Assembly (NCBI RefSeq): GCF_001570425.1 | Contig: NZ_BCSX01000044.1 | Coordinates: forward strand, 124,001-188,000 | Length of the DNA stretch: 64,000 nt | From: Mycolicibacterium brisbanense | GTDB taxonomy: Bacteria > Actinomycetota > Actinomycetes > Mycobacteriales > Mycobacteriaceae | Direction of reading: 5' to 3' | Shown: piece by piece, positions 1 through 8,698 of the stretch | How the letters are laid out: every line of letters starts with the position of its first letter | Position numbering within the stretch: the first letter of the stretch is position 1 | The notes under the pieces: generated by a model | Told to the model about the DNA's origin: nothing | What the model saw: the letters and a program-made list of their open reading frames with translations, nothing else | Database searches by the model: none | Translations under genes and position numbers: made by a program

Positions 1-1368
1 GGACCGCGACGAGTCGCCGCGGGTGAAGCGTTCGAAGATCTCGGGCAGCTGGTGTTCGGGGATGCCGGGACCATTGTCGGTGACCGTCAGCAGCGCCGTG
101 TGGTCGTCGGGACACGTCAGTGTGGTGTTGACGTGGGTGCCCGGCGGGGTGTGAATCCGGGCGTTGGTCAACAGATTCGCGAGCACCTGATGCAGGCGCA
201 GGCTCTCGCCGGAGACGATGACAGGTTCGTCGGGCACGTTGACCGACCACTGGTGGGTAGGTCCGGTGACCCGCGCATCCATGACGATGTCGGCGGTGAG
301 CAAGCACAGGTCGACGTCGCTGCAGTCCAGTGGCCGCCCGGCGTCCAGGCGCGCCAACAACAGCATGTCCCCGACCAGTTGGGTCATGCGCTTGGCTTCT
401 GCGTCGACGCGCCCGATGGCGTAGGCCAAATCTGGCGACAGCTCCGAAGGAGCACGCAGAGCGACCAATTCGGTGTAGCCGCTGATGCACGCCAGCGGGG
501 TACGGAGTTCGTGACTGGCGTCGGCGACGAACTGACGCACCCGCATCTCGCTGGTGTGCCGGGCCGACAACGCGTCCGCTATACGATCCAGCATCTGGTC
601 GAACGCCATGCCGAGCTGACCGACTTCGGTGTACGGGGACTGCGGCCCGGTGCCGACAAGGACTGTGGGAAAACGTACTTCGCCTCGGTCGAGCTCGAGC
701 TGCGCGATGCGCCGGGCCGCCAGGGCGACGCGGGACAGCGGGGCGAACTGCCTGCGGATGACGACCACACCGGCGACCGTCGCCACGAGCAAGGCCACCG
801 CCGCGACCGCCCAGAAGATGCCCATCAGCGAGACCAGGGTCCGGTTCACACCGTCGAGCGACAGACCGGCCACCACGAGATTGCCGTCGGAGGCGGGCGT
901 GGCGATCAGCTCGTATTCGCCTATGCCGTCGAGGAATGCGCGCACGGGACGACTGGTGGGCACGTCGACAAGCACGCTCGCCGCAGCCGGCGACAATTGG
1001 TCGCGTGAACCATCGGTGGTGATGACAGCGGCTTCGGTGATCCGGCCGCCGACGACGACCGCGCCGACGGTGCCCGTGGATTGCCCTGGCGCATCGAGGA
1101 ATACCGGCCCCGGCCCGTCGAAGTGGACGCCCGGCGGCGGGCCGAGGTCGTAGAACGTCACCGACCGGGACGCCGCGTCGCGCACCTGGCTGTCGAGTTG
1201 GCGCATCAGGAATCGTTCTGTCGCCAGCAGGGTCCCGGCACCGACGACCGCACATACGCACGCCAGCAGCACCACGAGCACCATCACCAGCCGGGCCTGC
1301 AGCGACCACGTGCGCGGACTGCGGATCCGCGCGGTCAGCGAGAGTTCAGCGGGGCGGTTTGAGGACAT
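1..1368 (-). CDS. Two-component sensor histidine kinase (C-terminus beyond window edge)
   Basis: Membrane sensor kinase, 456 residues visible; the last part of the ATPase domain lies before base 1. The ATG at 1368 overlaps the upstream regulator gene by 23 nt, and the N-terminus reads MSSNRPAELS. Two membrane segments (about residues 27-49 and 180-203) flank an extracytoplasmic sensor region. A HAMP-like linker follows. The phosphoacceptor is in ASHELRTPLA (His about 285), then an N-box (NLLTNARIHTP) and G1 box (DNGPGIP). The kinase would phosphorylate the adjacent OmpR-type regulator. The pair resembles M. tuberculosis TcrYX, but that assignment is from memory. The signal sensed is unknown. 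Confidence 0.9.
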   Translation of the reverse strand, partial: MSSNRPAELSLTARIRSPRTWSLQARLVMVLVVLLACVCAVVGAGTLLATERFLMRQLDSQVRDAASRSVTFYDLGPPPGVHFDGPGPVFLDAPGQSTGTVGAVVVGGRITEAAVITTDGSRDQLSPAAASVLVDVPTSRPVRAFLDGIGEYELIATPASDGNLVVAGLSLDGVNRTLVSLMGIFWAVAAVALLVATVAGVVVIRRQFAPLSRVALAARRIAQLELDRGEVRFPTVLVGTGPQSPYTEVGQLGMAFDQMLDRIADALSARHTSEMRVRQFVADASHELRTPLACISGYTELVALRAPSELSPDLAYAIGRVDAEAKRMTQLVGDMLLLARLDAGRPLDCSDVDLCLLTADIVMDARVTGPTHQWSVNVPDEPVIVSGESLRLHQVLANLLTNARIHTPPGTHVNTTLTCPDDHTALLTVTDNGPGIPEHQLPEIFERFTRGDSSRS

Positions 1369-2050
1369 AACCGACTCCACGAACGGTACGGATCAACGGG
1401 GTGCGTCCGGCGTCGATCTTGCGCCGGAGGTAGGAGATGTAGAGTTCGACGACGTTGGAGCGCCCATCGTCGTCATGGTTCCAGACCCGTTGCAGGATCT
1501 GCGCTTTGGTCAGCACGCGTTGCTGATTGCGCATCATGAACCGGAGCAGTTCGAATTCGGTTGCCGTCAATTGGATCTCGTCGCCACTTCGGGTCACCTC
1601 ATGGCTGTCCTCGTCGAGGATCAGGTCGGCGACGATCAGCCGGGCATCGCCGGTGTCGGCGGCCACGCCACTGCGCCGCATGAGCGCCCGCAACCGCAAC
1701 ACCAGTTCCTCGACGCTGAACGGTTTGGTCACGTAGTCGTCGCCGCCGGCCGCGAGCCCCGCGATGCGGTCCTCCAGCGCCTCCTTGGCCGTCAGCAGCA
1801 GTAACGGCAGCTCCGAGCGCGCGCCGCGCAGCCTCTGGAGCACGTCCAGCCCGGACATATCGGGCAGCATGATGTCCAGGACAACCACGTCCGGCGGGTC
1901 CTGCTGCGCCAGCCGCAGGGCGGTCGCGCCGTCGGCCGCCGTCGTCACCTTCCAGCCTTCGTAGCGCAGCGCCATCGAGACCAGTTCAGCGAGCCCGGGT
2001 TCGTCGTCGACCACCAGGACGCGGATCGCGCTTCCATCGGCACGGGTCAT
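1346..2050 (-). CDS. OmpR/PhoB-family response regulator (TcrX-like)
   Basis: DNA-binding response regulator of 234 residues, the usual length for the family. The receiver domain (about 10-125) shows the acidic pair VVDDEP, the phosphorylated Asp in VVVLDIMLPD (about residue 59) and the conserved Lys in VTKPF. The C-terminal winged helix (about 135-230) ends RTVRGVGYVLKPPR, typical of OmpR-type DNA binding. The ATG at 2050 (MTRADGSAIR) is chosen because the receiver fold starts right after it; an in-frame ATG at 2083 would add 11 residues. It is first in an operon with the overlapping kinase gene. Confidence 0.9.
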   Translation of the reverse strand: MTRADGSAIRVLVVDDEPGLAELVSMALRYEGWKVTTAADGATALRLAQQDPPDVVVLDIMLPDMSGLDVLQRLRGARSELPLLLLTAKEALEDRIAGLAAGGDDYVTKPFSVEELVLRLRALMRRSGVAADTGDARLIVADLILDEDSHEVTRSGDEIQLTATEFELLRFMMRNQQRVLTKAQILQRVWNHDDDGRSNVVELYISYLRRKIDAGRTPLIRTVRGVGYVLKPPR

Positions 2051-2197
2051 CACGGATCTGGCCGTCACGGATGTCTGCACCATCCGATCGTCGTGGCCCG
2101 GGTTAGCCGTCGCCTGTGGGGTTGATGTGCAAGAGCTATGGATGTGATGCAGGGGCGTGCGGTGCGCTGACCCGCACCGCACGCCCTATTGCATCCG

Positions 2198-2419
2198 TCA
2201 GCGTCCGGGGCCGGGCGGGCCAGGCTGCGGCGCGGGCGGTCCGGGTTGGCACGGCTGCAGCGGAGGGCACGGCGCGGGCGCGGGGCCGGGCGCTCCTGGT
2301 CCCGGCGGTGGCGGTGGGTCCGCACTGGCTACTCCGACGCCAAAGCCCAACGCCGCCAAGGACAAGCCGGCCGAGACCGCGAGCGTTCCCAGCAGGCTAC
2401 GTGTGACACTGTTCGACAA
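2198..2419 (-). CDS. Small exported Pro-rich protein
   Basis: A 73-residue protein with a clear signal peptide: a hydrophobic core around residues 8-30 and a likely cleavage after ASA in VGVASADPPP. The mature part is about 40 residues, almost all Pro, Gly and Ala, with two Cys. The start is a TTG at 2419 preceded by a GGGAGAG ribosome site; a stop lies directly upstream in frame. It follows the 2532-2592 palindrome and precedes the response regulator on the same strand. Function is unknown. Small Pro-rich exported proteins are common in mycobacteria but not informative. Confidence 0.65.
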   Translation of the reverse strand: MSNSVTRSLLGTLAVSAGLSLAALGFGVGVASADPPPPPGPGAPGPAPAPCPPLQPCQPGPPAPQPGPPGPGR

Positions 2420-2531
2420 TCATCTCTCCCTTCATCACGAAATGTTCGTTGCGGCAGAGACGTTATCGACCGAGGTTATCCGAGTTCTGGCAAAAGAATA
2501 TGCGTGAGCTATGTAACGGTTCTTTTTTCCC

Positions 2532-2592
2532 CGCGAGCAGACGCGAAAGTCCGCGACACGCCGGTTTTCACGGACTTTCACGTCTGCTCGCG
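2532..2592. terminator. Long inverted repeat of the GCGAGCAGAC family
   Basis: Arms at about 2532-2553 and 2571-2592 match at 21 of 22 positions around a 17-nt loop. The outer arm reads GCGAGCAGAC and the inner part carries GAAAGTCCG. It begins 5 nt after the stop of the oxidoreductase gene, so it probably ends that operon. A second member lies at 8638-8697. Confidence 0.7.
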
Positions 2593-2596
2593 CGGG

Positions 2597-4015
2597 TTAA
2601 CGGGCCAGATACTTCAGCGCGAGCTGCGCCGCGTTGGCCCCGCACATACCGTGAGCGCCCGGGCCGGGCGGCGTCGCTGCCGAACAGATGTACATCCCGG
2701 GAACACCAAGCCGGTAGGGCTGCAACGTCATCCGAGGTCCGAACACCAGTTGTCGAATGTCCTTGGCACCCGTGCAGATATCGCCACCGACATAGTTGGG
2801 GTTGTACACCGACATCTCGGTGGTGGTGCGCACGGCCATCCCGACGATGCGGTCCCGAAAACCCGGCGCGAACCGTTCGAACTGGCCGATGATCGCCTCG
2901 GTGGCATCGCCGGTATAGCCCTGCGGCACATGGGCATACGAGTAGATCGGGTTGACGTCGCCGACCGAACGTTGCGGGTCGGCCAGATATTGCTGCCCCA
3001 CCAGGACGAACGGCCGCTGCGGCATGCGCCCGGCGTGGATATCCCGTTCGGTGCCCGCGATTTCGTCGAAGCTGCCCCCCAGGTGCACGGTGCCGGCCTT
3101 ACCGACCTGCGGGTTGCGCCACGGCACCGGGCCCTGCACGGCGAAATCCACCTTGAACGCGCCGGGCCCGTACCGAAACTTGCTGAACTGCTTGGCAATT
3201 CGGCGTGGCAGCCGGTCACCGAGGATATCGGCGACGGCGGTCGGCGCGAGATCGAACATGGTGATGTCGGCGGCAGGCAGCTGAGCAGCCGAGGTCACCC
3301 GGACACCGGTCTGCACCTTGCCGCCGTGCTCGGCGAGCACCGCGGCGAGCGCATCGGTGATCGACTGCGAGCCGCCCGCGGCCACCGGCCAGCCGTGCCG
3401 ATGCCCTGCGGTGATGATGCCCAGGCCGATCGCCGAGGTCAGCGGGCGATGCAGCGGCTGAAAGGTATGTGCGGCAACGCCTCCGAACAGCGCCCTGGCC
3501 TGCGGGGTGCGGAACAGCCGGCTCAGTGCCGAGGCGGGCAGGACCGTCGGCGCCCCGAACCGGGCCAGCGCGATCGGGTGTTTCGGCACCCGCAGCAGCG
3601 GGCCCATGATGTCCTGCGCGAGCGTGTCGAAGCGGGCCGACGGGCCACCGAACAACGCCTTCCAGCGGGTGCCGTCGGCGCCCAGCCCGGCGGCGGTGTC
3701 GTCGACGCTGCGCCACAGCAAGCCCGCCCCGCCGTCGTCGAGCGGGTGCGCGCAGTCGATTTCGGGTAGGCGCCACTCGATCGGTAGATCCAGTCCGGAC
3801 AGGAAGGCCGAGCCGACCGCCATCGGATGGATCGCTGCGCAGTGGTCGACGACGAGGCCCGGCCCGAAGTCACCAAGGGGGCCCTCACCCGATCGCACCC
3901 CACCACCGATCTCGTCCTTGGCCTCCAACACCGTGACGTCCACGCCGCCGGCTGCCAAGGTGATGGCGGCAGCGAGCCCGTTGGGCCCGCTACCGACGAC
4001 CACCGCGGTAGTCAT
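2597..4015 (-). CDS. FAD-dependent oxidoreductase, phytoene-dehydrogenase-like
   Basis: A 472-residue flavoprotein of the amine-oxidase/phytoene-desaturase type. The N-terminus has the Rossmann motif GSGPNGLAAAITLA and an ELEAK-like acidic end of beta-2 (VLEAKDEIGGG). The C-terminus has a second FAD contact region (CSAATPPGPGAHG). The ATG at 4015 overlaps the upstream stop as ATGA, which fixes the start. It is third in an operon after an acyl-CoA ligase and a polytopic membrane protein, which suggests desaturation or oxidation of a lipid made or carried by those proteins. The substrate cannot be read from the sequence. Confidence 0.85.
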   Translation of the reverse strand: MTTAVVVGSGPNGLAAAITLAAGGVDVTVLEAKDEIGGGVRSGEGPLGDFGPGLVVDHCAAIHPMAVGSAFLSGLDLPIEWRLPEIDCAHPLDDGGAGLLWRSVDDTAAGLGADGTRWKALFGGPSARFDTLAQDIMGPLLRVPKHPIALARFGAPTVLPASALSRLFRTPQARALFGGVAAHTFQPLHRPLTSAIGLGIITAGHRHGWPVAAGGSQSITDALAAVLAEHGGKVQTGVRVTSAAQLPAADITMFDLAPTAVADILGDRLPRRIAKQFSKFRYGPGAFKVDFAVQGPVPWRNPQVGKAGTVHLGGSFDEIAGTERDIHAGRMPQRPFVLVGQQYLADPQRSVGDVNPIYSYAHVPQGYTGDATEAIIGQFERFAPGFRDRIVGMAVRTTTEMSVYNPNYVGGDICTGAKDIRQLVFGPRMTLQPYRLGVPGMYICSAATPPGPGAHGMCGANAAQLALKYLAR

Positions 4016-5778
4016 GCCTGGACTCCGGCCCGGCGCCACGTCACATTCAGCGGGATCGGGCCGTTGGGCAGCCACGGCTGCTCCTCGACCAGGTCCGCGA
4101 CGTTCCAGGTGCCTCGCTCGATGACTCCGAGGGCCGCGTCGATCACCTTGTACTCCTGGGTCTTCTTGTGGATCGGCTGCGATTCGACCCACGCGATCAC
4201 GAACTCACCGGGCTCGAACTGGGCTTCGGTCTGGATGGCCCGGATCAGATCTTCATTGTGCAGGTGCCCGTCACCGAAGTTGAACCCGATGATGGTGTTG
4301 CAGGACATCTCGCCCTCCCGCACCGTGCGGGTGTCGATGTCGGGCAGGTTCTTCAGCAGCACCGAGTACAGGCCGCGACCCTGGCTGTGCATGGCCCGCC
4401 ATGCCGTCACCTGCTGGGTGAACGCCTCGGCGACCACCGGATCCCAGCCGAAGTTGATGTACTGGTCGACCGTGTTGGGCGAGGACCGGGTGACCCGGTT
4501 GAGCTTCTGTTCGGCGCCCGGCGTGAACGTCCACACCGCCGAGGCCCAGTTGCCGGCATACTGCCGCATCGCGGGCAGGAACGACACCAGGTCGGGACGC
4601 AGATTGCCCAGCACCGGGAAGAAGCACAACCCGATCAGCAGCACGATGGTGAGCCACGGTGAGGACATGTCCCACACCGCATACCCGTTCCAGTTCGGGA
4701 AACCCACGAACAGGAACACCGTGGCGTAGGCGAACAGCACATTCCACTCCACCGGCACCGCCAGCGGGAACGTCGAGATGATGAACAGGTGGAAGCACAC
4801 CATCACGGCTGCGGCGCAGAACGTCAGCCACGGCCACGGTGACAGCAGCAGTGCCAGCGGTGCGACGATCTCGACGAAACTGCCGGGACCGTGAGCCATG
4901 AACGTGGCGAGGTGCGACGAGCGCAGGTCGTGCGGGAAGTTGCGGTAGTGCGCGCGCTTGAGCCACTTGAACGGAAGCGTCGGACTGTTGCTCACCATCG
5001 GCGGGATGACGTTGGTGAAATGCAGACCGAACTTCGAGATCCCGGCCCAGATCCACACCGTGCCGATCAGCAGCTTGCCCGCGATGATCATGTCGACGAA
5101 CGGCAGCGTGGTGAAGAACAGCAGTGCAGGCAGGTACTGCTCACCGCGGGCCGCCAGGAAGATGGTCTTGTCGCGCAGGCCGATCAGCACCAGCAGCACC
5201 ATGGGAACGATCAGCAGGGCGGGGTTGACCAGGCCGGAGGTGTTGTCCGGCAGCACTTTCGACAGTGAGTCGCTGTGCACGCCGGGTGCCACCAGCGCCA
5301 CGGTCACGCTGACGATCAGCGCCAGGTAGACGGTGACGTCGAACCACGTGCGCCGGTCGCCATTGGTGAACGGCACCGCCTTCCAGGGCCGCAGCCGAAT
5401 GGTGTTGACCTTGGCCCAGAATCGGAAGCCACCTGTCATCGGTTTGGTCTTGCCCGCCAGCGGCCCCCATGATCCGGCGAGCCCGATGAGCTCGAGCAGG
5501 ATGGTCCACAGGATCAGCTTCTGGTAGACGATCGGTTGGTTCCACCACCCCGAGACGTGCCAGAACGCCGGCAGATGCGATGTGACAGTGGCGATCACGA
5601 CACCGCCGAGGGCGTAGAAGAACACCAGCTTGACGATGTAGAGCACATGGATCATGCGGGGCACACCGAGGCCGTGATCGGCCCACTTGGTGGTCATGAT
5701 GCGGATCCGCTCCATCAGGGGCTGGCGCAGAAAGTCTTCCAGGTCGACGTCGGGCAGCGTCGGCGTGACGAATCCCAT
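4012..5778 (-). CDS. Large polytopic membrane protein of unknown function (DUF3556-like)
   Basis: A 588-residue protein. The start ATG at 5778 (MGFVTPTLPDVD) has a strong AAGGAG site. About eight hydrophobic segments are visible between residues 35 and 430, for example LYIVKLVFFYALGGVVIATV and IVLLIGLCFFPVLG. A soluble C-terminal region of about 150 residues follows and contains MSCNTIIGFNFGDGHLHNED. It resembles the mycobacterial DUF3556 membrane family, recalled rather than searched. The gene overlaps the oxidoreductase as ATGA and starts 25 nt after the ligase stop, so the three are cotranscribed. A role in handling a lipid substrate in the membrane is inference. Confidence 0.8.
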   Translation of the reverse strand: MGFVTPTLPDVDLEDFLRQPLMERIRIMTTKWADHGLGVPRMIHVLYIVKLVFFYALGGVVIATVTSHLPAFWHVSGWWNQPIVYQKLILWTILLELIGLAGSWGPLAGKTKPMTGGFRFWAKVNTIRLRPWKAVPFTNGDRRTWFDVTVYLALIVSVTVALVAPGVHSDSLSKVLPDNTSGLVNPALLIVPMVLLVLIGLRDKTIFLAARGEQYLPALLFFTTLPFVDMIIAGKLLIGTVWIWAGISKFGLHFTNVIPPMVSNSPTLPFKWLKRAHYRNFPHDLRSSHLATFMAHGPGSFVEIVAPLALLLSPWPWLTFCAAAVMVCFHLFIISTFPLAVPVEWNVLFAYATVFLFVGFPNWNGYAVWDMSSPWLTIVLLIGLCFFPVLGNLRPDLVSFLPAMRQYAGNWASAVWTFTPGAEQKLNRVTRSSPNTVDQYINFGWDPVVAEAFTQQVTAWRAMHSQGRGLYSVLLKNLPDIDTRTVREGEMSCNTIIGFNFGDGHLHNEDLIRAIQTEAQFEPGEFVIAWVESQPIHKKTQEYKVIDAALGVIERGTWNVADLVEEQPWLPNGPIPLNVTWRRAGVQA

Positions 5779-5803
5779 GATGAGCTCCTTCGGTGGGATC
5801 AGG

Positions 5804-7258
5804 TTAGTTCTGGGTGGCGGTGAAAGTTTTGCGCAGCGACGGCTTGTCGATCTTGCCGACGGGGTTCTTGGGAAGCTCGTCGAGCAGCGTGATCTCCACG
5901 GGCAGTTTGTATTTCGACAGCGAGTCACGGAGGTGCGCAACGATCTCGTCAGCGGTGAGATCGGTACCGGTGTTCAGCGAGGCGAACAGCACCGGCTCCT
6001 CGCCGTAGAGTGCACTGGCCCGCCCGACGACGGCCGCCTCGGCGATCTCCGGGAGTTGGTAGACGACGGACTCGATCTCCTTGGGATAGATGTTCTCTCC
6101 GCCGCGGATGATCATGTCTTTGGCCCGGTCGACCAGCACCAGGTAGCCCTCGTCGTCGAACCGCCCCACGTCACCGGTGTGCAGCCAGCCGTCGACGATG
6201 GTCTTGGCGGTCTCGTCCGGGCGGTTGAGGTAGCCCCGCATCACGTTGGGCCCCTTGATGATCACCTCGCCGATCTCGCCGTCGGGAACTGTCCGCCCGG
6301 CCGGGTCGACGATGCGAATCTCCTGGCCCGGCAACGGGATTCCGACGGTTCCCGGCTTACGCTTGCCGTTGAGCGGGTTGCCGGTGCTGGCGCACGACCC
6401 CTCCGACAGGCCGTAGCCTTCGATGAGCCCGATGCCGTAGCGGTTCTCGAAGCGCTCCAGGAGTTCGACGCTGGCGGGCGCCGCGCCGCACACCGCGAAC
6501 CGCACCGAACTGGTGTCCGGCTGCACCTCGGCCGGCAGGCCGGCGAGCATGGTGTAGATCGTCGGCACCGCGGAAAAGTAGGTGGCCCTGGTGCTTTCGA
6601 TGCGCGGGAAGAACGTGGCCGGGTTGAACCGGCCCGCGATGGTGGCCCGCCCACCGGCGATGAGCGGCGACAGGATGCTCACCACGATGCCGTTGACGTG
6701 AAACAGCGGCAGGATCAGCAGGCTGTGGTCCGAGGAGGTCAGCTCGAAACCCTCGATCACCATGGCGCACATGGCGTTGATGTTGCCGTGGTCGAGCATG
6801 ACGCCCTTGGGACGGCCCGTGGTACCGCTGGTGTAGATCAGCAGGGCCAGCGCGTCGTCGGTGTTGTCGATCGGGTCTGCGCCGTCGGGGTCGCCGGTGA
6901 GGTCGTCCACGCGAAGAATCGGGATATCGGCGTCCACCGCACGGTCGGCGATCAGCACCACCGATCCGGCGTCGGCCACCTGGTACGCGACTTCGGCAGG
7001 CACCAGGGTCGGGCTGATCGGGGTGACGGCCGCTCCGAGTCGCCACGCGGCGAAGAGCGCGACGACGAACTCGGTGCGGTTGGGGAGCATGACGGCCACG
7101 ACGCTGCCAGGCCGGACACCGTGCGCCCGCAGGGCCGCGGCGGCGCGGCGGACAGCGTCGAGGAACGCGCTGTTGTCCAGGTCGAGGTGGTCGTCGGCGA
7201 CGGCGGGAGCATGTGGTGCGGCGGCGGCGCGGCGGTCGGGCAGAGTGGAGAGGGACAT
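5804..7258 (-). CDS. Acyl-CoA ligase (FadD-type)
   Basis: ATP-dependent acyl-CoA synthetase of 484 residues, somewhat short for a FadD but with every core motif. These are the P-loop YTSGTTGRPKG (about residue 150), GYGLSEG, the hinge GWLHTGDVG, and the C-terminal NPVGKIDKPS with its catalytic Lys. It activates a carboxylic acid, probably a fatty acid, through an acyl-adenylate. The ATG at 7258 gives MSLSTLPDRR. It is first in the three-gene minus-strand operon and diverges from a PucR-type regulator across about 105 bp, which probably controls it. The chain length of the substrate is unknown. Confidence 0.88.
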   Translation of the reverse strand: MSLSTLPDRRAAAAPHAPAVADDHLDLDNSAFLDAVRRAAAALRAHGVRPGSVVAVMLPNRTEFVVALFAAWRLGAAVTPISPTLVPAEVAYQVADAGSVVLIADRAVDADIPILRVDDLTGDPDGADPIDNTDDALALLIYTSGTTGRPKGVMLDHGNINAMCAMVIEGFELTSSDHSLLILPLFHVNGIVVSILSPLIAGGRATIAGRFNPATFFPRIESTRATYFSAVPTIYTMLAGLPAEVQPDTSSVRFAVCGAAPASVELLERFENRYGIGLIEGYGLSEGSCASTGNPLNGKRKPGTVGIPLPGQEIRIVDPAGRTVPDGEIGEVIIKGPNVMRGYLNRPDETAKTIVDGWLHTGDVGRFDDEGYLVLVDRAKDMIIRGGENIYPKEIESVVYQLPEIAEAAVVGRASALYGEEPVLFASLNTGTDLTADEIVAHLRDSLSKYKLPVEITLLDELPKNPVGKIDKPSLRKTFTATQN

Positions 7259-7363
7259 GTCACGACAGTAGAAATTTGTGCTCCCCACCACACCGTCGTA
7301 CGCCGATGAAGTCGACCTGGCGGTTTGTCGCCGGGGAACAAATACACGTTCTAGGGTCAGGAC
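7259..7363. promoter_or_regulatory. Divergent promoter region between fadD-type gene and pucR-type regulator
   Basis: A 105-bp spacer between two divergent starts must hold the promoters of both units. It is less GC-rich than its flanks (for example AGAAATTTGTG and GGGGAACAAATACACG). No convincing -35/-10 pair or long palindrome was found by eye. Confidence 0.5.
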
Positions 7364-8629
7364 ATGGACACCGCTGTCGCAGCTGCCTCGGCCGTTGTGA
7401 TGGACAGCCTGATCGCCCGCCAGAGCGCGGTGAGCCGCAGCGTCCAACAGGCGCTGGCCAGCGACATCACGCAGCTGCGCGGCGACCCCGAATTGGTGCA
7501 GCTGCTCGGGGCCAGCGTCGCGGGCAACGTCGAGACCATCTTCCATGCGCTGCGCCATGACATATCGCTGGGCAACATCGAGCCGCCGACCGCGGCGCTC
7601 GAATACGCCCGCCGCGTAGCCCAGCGCGGAGTGCCGATGGACGCGCTCGTGCGGGCGTACCGGTTAGGCCATGCCCTGGTGATCGACGCGGCCTCCGACG
7701 AGATCAACGCCTCGGGTCTGGACGCGCGGATCGGTTTGGCGGTGTTCGAGCGCATCACGTCGGTGTCGTTCCGCTACATCGACTGGATCAGCCAGCAGGT
7801 GGTGGTCGTCTACGAAGAGGAACGCGAACGCTGGCTGGCCAATCAGAACAGTGCCAGGGCGCTGCGGGTGCGCGAGGTTCTCGCGACGCCGCTGTCGGCC
7901 GCAGTGGCCGACCCTGACACCCTCACTGCCGCATTGCGGTATCCGATGCAGCGCACGCATCTGGCACTGGTGTTGTGGTGGCCTGCCGATTGCGACCGCG
8001 ACGACGGGCTCGGCCGCCTCGAGATTCTGCTGCGCGATCTGGCTGAAGCCGTTGGCGCGCACGGCAGTCCGCTGTTCGTCGCAGCCGACCGCAACACCGG
8101 TTGGGGCTGGATACCGCTGTCGGCGATGGCAGCGGCGAGTGCACTCGACACCGCCCGCGACTTTCTCGGCGCTCAGCGTGATGCGCCCGCGGTGGCGCTC
8201 GGCACGCCGTTGCGGGGTGTCGACGGCTTCCGCAGGTCCCACCGCCAAGCCGTGCGGGCCCGCGTCGTCGCGATCGCCGCGGGCAGCGGTGGCGTCACCG
8301 CGGCGACCGATCCCGGTCTGGCCGCCGCGGCACTGATGGGTGAGAACCTCGACGCGGCACGGGGATTCGTCACCGATACGCTCGGCGAACTGGCTTCCGA
8401 CACCGCCAACGACGCGCGGCTGCGCGAGACCTTGCGCGTCTACCTGGCCGACGGCGCGAGCTACAAATCCGCGGGCGAGAAACTCAATCTGCACTTCAAC
8501 TCGGTGAAGTACCGGGTCAGCCGGGCGATCGAACGCCGCGGCCGCCCCATCGATGAGGACCGGCTGGACGTGGAACTTGCTCTGCTGCTGTGCCATTGGT
8601 ACGGCGCGGCAGTGTTGGCCACGGGCTGA
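7364..8629 (+). CDS. PucR/CdaR-family transcriptional regulator
   Basis: A 421-residue regulator. Residues 1-160 form an alpha-helical sensing region containing VRAYRLGHALVIDAA. A GGDEF-like central domain follows. The C-terminal helix-turn-helix of the PucR type (about 360-400) has YKSAGEKLNLHFNSVKYRVSRAIE, followed by DVELALLL. Family members respond to small metabolites and usually control adjacent catabolic genes. It lies divergent to the FadD-type operon, its probable target. The start ATG at 7364 (MDTAVAAAS) has only a weak ribosome site. Confidence 0.85.
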   Translation: MDTAVAAASAVVMDSLIARQSAVSRSVQQALASDITQLRGDPELVQLLGASVAGNVETIFHALRHDISLGNIEPPTAALEYARRVAQRGVPMDALVRAYRLGHALVIDAASDEINASGLDARIGLAVFERITSVSFRYIDWISQQVVVVYEEERERWLANQNSARALRVREVLATPLSAAVADPDTLTAALRYPMQRTHLALVLWWPADCDRDDGLGRLEILLRDLAEAVGAHGSPLFVAADRNTGWGWIPLSAMAAASALDTARDFLGAQRDAPAVALGTPLRGVDGFRRSHRQAVRARVVAIAAGSGGVTAATDPGLAAAALMGENLDAARGFVTDTLGELASDTANDARLRETLRVYLADGASYKSAGEKLNLHFNSVKYRVSRAIERRGRPIDEDRLDVELALLLCHWYGAAVLATG

Positions 8630-8637
8630 CCCCCTGG

Positions 8638-8697
8638 GCGAGCAGACACAGCGGTCCGCGAACTGCGGCGTGTCGCGGTACCTCAGCGTCTGCTCGC
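8638..8697. terminator. Inverted repeat of the GCGAGCAGAC family between convergent genes
   Basis: Perfect 10-bp arms GCGAGCAGAC (8638-8647) and GTCTGCTCGC (8688-8697), with imperfect inner pairing. It fills the short gap between the convergent PucR-type regulator and accD4, so it can serve as a bidirectional terminator. Its arms match those of the 2532-2592 repeat. Confidence 0.65.
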
Positions 8698-8698
8698 G

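Noticed and set aside
52..1008. Long plus-strand open frame opposite the sensor kinase
   Set aside because: It is a shadow of the kinase gene: no ribosome site and low-complexity Arg/Gly/Asp-rich translation, while the minus strand shows complete kinase motifs.
5687..7309. 540-codon plus-strand frame opposite the acyl-CoA ligase
   Set aside because: Antisense shadow; ligase motifs on the other strand are complete and this frame has no domain or ribosome site.
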